A DNA stretch of 7,705 nucleotides from NCBI GenBank assembly GCA_021161305.1, contig JAGHAW010000049.1, positions 1 through 7,705 of the forward strand. Direction: 5' to 3'. Positions 6,001 to 7,705 of the stretch are shown here, piece by piece. The notes below the pieces were generated by a model, which searched no databases, was not told the DNA's origin, and saw only the letters and a program-made list of their open reading frames with translations. Position numbers and translations under genes: made by a program. Within the stretch, counting starts at the first letter, position 1, and the number at the start of each line of letters is the position of its first letter. This stretch comes from Sulfurimonas sp. GTDB lineage: Bacteria; Campylobacterota; Campylobacteria; Campylobacterales; Sulfurimonadaceae.

Positions 6001-6119
6001 AAAGAACAAGTTCTTTGAGCCTTACGCTGAGTAAAATCTAGCGTTAGCGTAGGTATCGGAATTACTTTCGATAGCGTGATAAATAGATGGTAGGTTCTCT
6101 TTATTTTATGAAATAAAAT
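6001..6119 (+). other. Structured yajQ leader: consecutive hairpins, possible RNA element or second palindromic repeat
   Basis: Four dyads lie in sequence. AAAGAAC/GTTCTTT occupies 6001-6007 and 6010-6016. CTTACGCT/AGCGTAGG (6021-6028, 6046-6053) has one G-T pair. TATCGGAA/TTTCGATA (6054-6061, 6066-6073) has a TTAC loop and abuts the previous stem, so the two could stack. ATTTTAT/ATAAAAT (6103-6109, 6113-6119) ends 1 bp before the AAGGA ribosome site. GAGCC (6017-6021) can also pair with GGTTC (6093-6097), closing a three-way junction. TAGCGT occurs three times (6039, 6045, 6072), giving alternative partners for ACGCT. I recognise no Rfam family. It could be a regulatory leader, a small RNA or a mobile palindromic element. 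Confidence 0.5.
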
Positions 6120-6132
6120 TAAGGAATTATAA

Positions 6133-6630
6133 ATGGCTAAAGAACACTCGTTTGATATTACAGCAAAAATAGATATGCAAGACTTTAAAAATGCTATCAA
6201 TCTTGTAGATAGGGAAGTTTCTAATCGATATGATTTTAAGGGTACGACTTATGAAGTTACTCACAATGAAAAAGCAAAAACTTTAGTTCTAATAGCTTCA
6301 AGTGATAATAAACTAGATGCTCTAAAAGATATAGTTATAGCAAAGTTTTTAAAGCAGGGCTTATCTTCAAAAGTTCTTGATGAGCTTAAAGTTGAAGATT
6401 CTTCTGGTGGAAATAGAAAAGTTACATTTAAAGTGGTTGATTATATAGAATCAAAAGAGGCTAAAAAGATAACTGCTGATATAAAAAAGATGAAGCTAAA
6501 GGTAAATGCTCAAATAGAGGGTGATTCTATTCGTGTTAAAGGTGCTAAGCTGGATGACTTGCAAAAAGTTATGGCTATGGTTCGTGAGGGTGAGTGGGAA
6601 GCTCCTCTTGTTTTTGAAAACATGAGATAA
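6133..6630 (+). CDS. yajQ: YajQ family cyclic di-GMP/nucleotide-binding protein
   Basis: YajQ proteins are small cytosolic proteins that bind nucleotides; some bind cyclic di-GMP and act as effectors with transcription factors in plant and opportunistic pathogens. Which role applies here cannot be inferred. The 165 residues match the usual ~163. They show the N-terminal SFDITAKIDMQDFKNAINLV and the hallmark EVSNRYDFKG (28-37). The middle has KFLKQGLSSKVLD, and the C-terminal repeat of the fold has KKMKLKVNAQIEGDSIRVKG, DDLQKVMAMVR and FENMR. The ATG has AAGGA (6121-6125) 7 bp upstream. Two extended -10 boxes and a structured leader precede it, so it probably starts a new transcript rather than belonging to the fumarate reductase operon. 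The next gene begins 12 bp after its stop. Confidence 0.94.
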   Translation: MAKEHSFDITAKIDMQDFKNAINLVDREVSNRYDFKGTTYEVTHNEKAKTLVLIASSDNKLDALKDIVIAKFLKQGLSSKVLDELKVEDSSGGNRKVTFKVVDYIESKEAKKITADIKKMKLKVNAQIEGDSIRVKGAKLDDLQKVMAMVREGEWEAPLVFENMR

Positions 6631-6642
6631 AAGGATTTCCAA

Positions 6643-7287
6643 ATGCCTAAGATGACTATATTGGAAGCTGCCGAGTATTTTGGAGTGTCTAAAGAGGCTA
6701 TACATAATCGAGTAAGACGGAACTCTTTGCAAAGTGTTGTGGAGAATGGGGTTAAGTCGGTTATCGTTGATAAGATTGCTCCTTCTTCTATGGGAAACAG
6801 TAGAGGGTCGGCTAAAAAGAGAGTTGTTTCTCATAGTGATAGATATTATAAACTTTTAGAAGAGCAAAATGCTAAACTTCAAAATAGAGTTGAAACATTG
6901 GAAGATGAAACTAGAGTTTTAAGAGATCAAAAAGAGCAGATGCTTATAGAAGAACGCGTAAGAATAGAGCAGATTTATAGAGATAAAGATGAGCAGTTGA
7001 AAAATATACTCACTTCTTTTTCCTCCAAGTTTATGTTAAACACTCCTCTTGAAGAAGTTGCAGAGATAGAACATTTAGATGCAGAGATAGAGATAGAAAA
7101 GGAAAATAAACATAAAATTTTATCTCTAAAAAAGTATTTAAAAAATGCTAAAATTTCCAATAAAAAAAGTCAAAAAATAAAAGCTAGATTTAAAAAGAGA
7201 GCTAAAAAAGATGATAGAATTATTACTATAAAAAACAAATACTATATGGATACTCTTAAGTATGACTATAGTGATTTGTTAAAATAG
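6643..7287 (+). CDS. Putative HTH/coiled-coil DNA-binding protein, unknown function
   Basis: The 214 residues have three visible parts. The N-terminus (about 3-43: MTILEAAEYFGVSKEAIHNR, then RRNSL and VIVDKI) resembles an excisionase/MerR-type helix-turn-helix that reads one half-site. Residues about 66-122 are a charged heptad-rich coiled coil (LLEEQNAKLQNRVETLEDE and onward), probably for dimerisation. The C-terminus (about 155-214) is very Lys/Arg-rich (KNKHK-, KKSQKIKARFKKRAKK-type runs), compatible with nucleic acid binding, and ends KYDYSDLLK. No signal peptide or membrane segment is present. I do not recognise a named family with certainty; it may belong to a Campylobacterota-restricted DUF. 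AAGGA (6631-6635) sits 7 bp before the ATG, and yajQ ends only 12 bp upstream, so they are likely co-transcribed. A transcription or nucleoid-associated role is inference only. Confidence 0.75.
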   Translation: MPKMTILEAAEYFGVSKEAIHNRVRRNSLQSVVENGVKSVIVDKIAPSSMGNSRGSAKKRVVSHSDRYYKLLEEQNAKLQNRVETLEDETRVLRDQKEQMLIEERVRIEQIYRDKDEQLKNILTSFSSKFMLNTPLEEVAEIEHLDAEIEIEKENKHKILSLKKYLKNAKISNKKSQKIKARFKKRAKKDDRIITIKNKYYMDTLKYDYSDLLK

Positions 7288-7290
7288 TTT

Positions 7291-7705
7291 TTATAGGTCT
7301 TTGGCTTTTAGTCTAAGACCTTTAACATGTGTGACTGGGTAGGAGTAGGCTATACCATCACCATCTCCGGTAATATCTAGTTTTTTCATCACCTGTTTGA
7401 TAATTTTTGAAACTTTTTTAGTTGATACAATAAACATTAGGTTTGAATCTGTTGAATCGCTATGAAGTCTATTGTAGAAGTTGCTCATTTCTGCTAAGCC
7501 CATTCCATGAGCAGGCATAATGGTTACTCCTCTAGCACCTGCCTCTTTTGCTGCTAAAATAGCTTCTTTTTCTTTGTTGTGAGGAACTATGACATGCACT
7601 GCAGAGAAAGGTATAACGGCAGAGTGTCTTTTATGCGTTCCATCGACTCGAACTGTTGATAAACCCATATCCTCTGCATCTTCAAGTGCATGACGAAGTT
7701 CATCC
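7291..7705 (-). CDS. PII-like (P-II family) regulator, C-terminal part; 5' end outside window
   Basis: The minus-strand frame stays open to the window edge, so the ATG at 7668 is probably internal and at least 137 residues are present. One complete PII-like ferredoxin-fold domain is visible. It runs from strand VHVIVPHNKEKEAILAAKEA, through GARGVTIMPAHGMGL, to strand/helix NLMFIVSTKKVSKIIKQVM and a C-loop-like ITGDGDGIAYSYPVTHVKGL. The last resembles the TGxxGDGK nucleotide-binding loop of GlnB/GlnK. Residues before it (DELRHALEDAEDMGLSTVRV) look like the end of a preceding domain, so the whole protein may be a tandem PII. Canonical PII proteins are trimeric sensors of ATP/ADP and 2-oxoglutarate controlling nitrogen assimilation; PII-like relatives control carbon or metal transport. 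The Tyr-uridylylation T-loop is not recognisable. It converges on the HTH/coiled-coil gene with 3 bp between the stops. Confidence 0.78.
   Translation of the reverse strand, partial: DELRHALEDAEDMGLSTVRVDGTHKRHSAVIPFSAVHVIVPHNKEKEAILAAKEAGARGVTIMPAHGMGLAEMSNFYNRLHSDSTDSNLMFIVSTKKVSKIIKQVMKKLDITGDGDGIAYSYPVTHVKGLRLKAKDL
7295..7321. terminator. Possible hairpin between convergent genes
   Basis: A perfect 7-bp dyad AGGTCTT (7295-7301) / AAGACCT (7315-7321) with a 13-base loop lies just past the plus-strand stop and within the last codons of the minus-strand gene. Neither strand has a clean T-run after the stem, so termination is speculative. The position, between stops only 3 bp apart, is where a shared terminator would be needed. 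Confidence 0.3.

Noticed and set aside
5996..6016. Minus-strand intrinsic terminator (AAAGAAC/GTTCTTT stem followed by T-run)
   Set aside because: On the minus strand a weak stem precedes a T-rich run, but there is no minus-strand gene upstream to terminate.
5958..6200. Minus-strand open frame of 80 codons across the yajQ leader
   Set aside because: It overlaps the promoters, the structured leader and the yajQ start in antisense; the composition looks like translated noncoding DNA.
6496..6834. Minus-strand open frame of 112 codons
   Set aside because: It is antisense to the well-supported yajQ 3' end and the next gene, with no recognisable motif.
6975..7160. Minus-strand open frame of 61 codons inside the HTH/coiled-coil gene
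   Set aside because: It is antisense to a gene with a good ribosome site and arises from the Lys/Glu-rich coding bias.

Overview
The window is AT-rich bacterial DNA and most likely comes from a chemolithotrophic member of the Campylobacterota, of the Sulfurimonas/Sulfuricurvum type. The basis is protein style and context: a flagellar hook protein, PurT, a 'YYSTSG' D-2-hydroxyacid dehydrogenase, a fumarate reductase/succinate dehydrogenase pair with an extra-cysteine iron-sulfur subunit, and a HTH/coiled-coil protein. No database search was possible, so the taxon is an inference.

Layout. (1) 1-915: the 3' end of a flgE-type hook gene, ending in a short dyad. (2) 916-1083: an intergenic stretch with a TATAAT box and a 30-bp palindromic repeat in the probable purT leader. 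(3) 1084-5938: five tightly packed plus-strand genes, probably one transcript. They are purT, a D-2-hydroxyacid dehydrogenase abutting it with a GTG start, a YqaA-like membrane protein whose conserved N-terminus has no ordinary start codon, a soluble fumarate reductase/succinate dehydrogenase flavoprotein, and its iron-sulfur subunit overlapping by ATGA. (4) 5939-6132: an intergenic stretch with two extended -10 boxes 21 bp apart and a strongly structured leader. (5) 6133-7287: yajQ and a HTH/coiled-coil gene, probably co-transcribed. (6) 7291-7705, minus strand: the C-terminal part of a PII-like regulator, converging on the previous gene with a 3-bp gap.

The most unusual feature is at 4773-4890. 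A composite of three hairpin repeats of the 'CTCGTTCCC...GGGAACGAG' type lies inside the flavoprotein gene without breaking its frame. It adds about 39 residues at the linker between the FAD/capping part and the C-terminal helical part. A member of the same repeat family is intergenic at 1032-1061, and a decayed one may sit at 955-976. This resembles the Rickettsia palindromic elements, which also insert in frame in genes, but belongs to a different sequence family.

The flavoprotein has Gln where FrdA/SdhA normally carries the flavin-linking His. The iron-sulfur subunit has an extra Cys expected to convert the usual [3Fe-4S] centre to [4Fe-4S]. Neither a membrane anchor nor a CCG-domain (SdhE/HdrB-like) subunit follows. 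Together these point to a soluble, fumarate-reducing type-E-like enzyme with an unidentified electron partner. In an autotroph it could serve the reductive TCA cycle, but that role is inferred.
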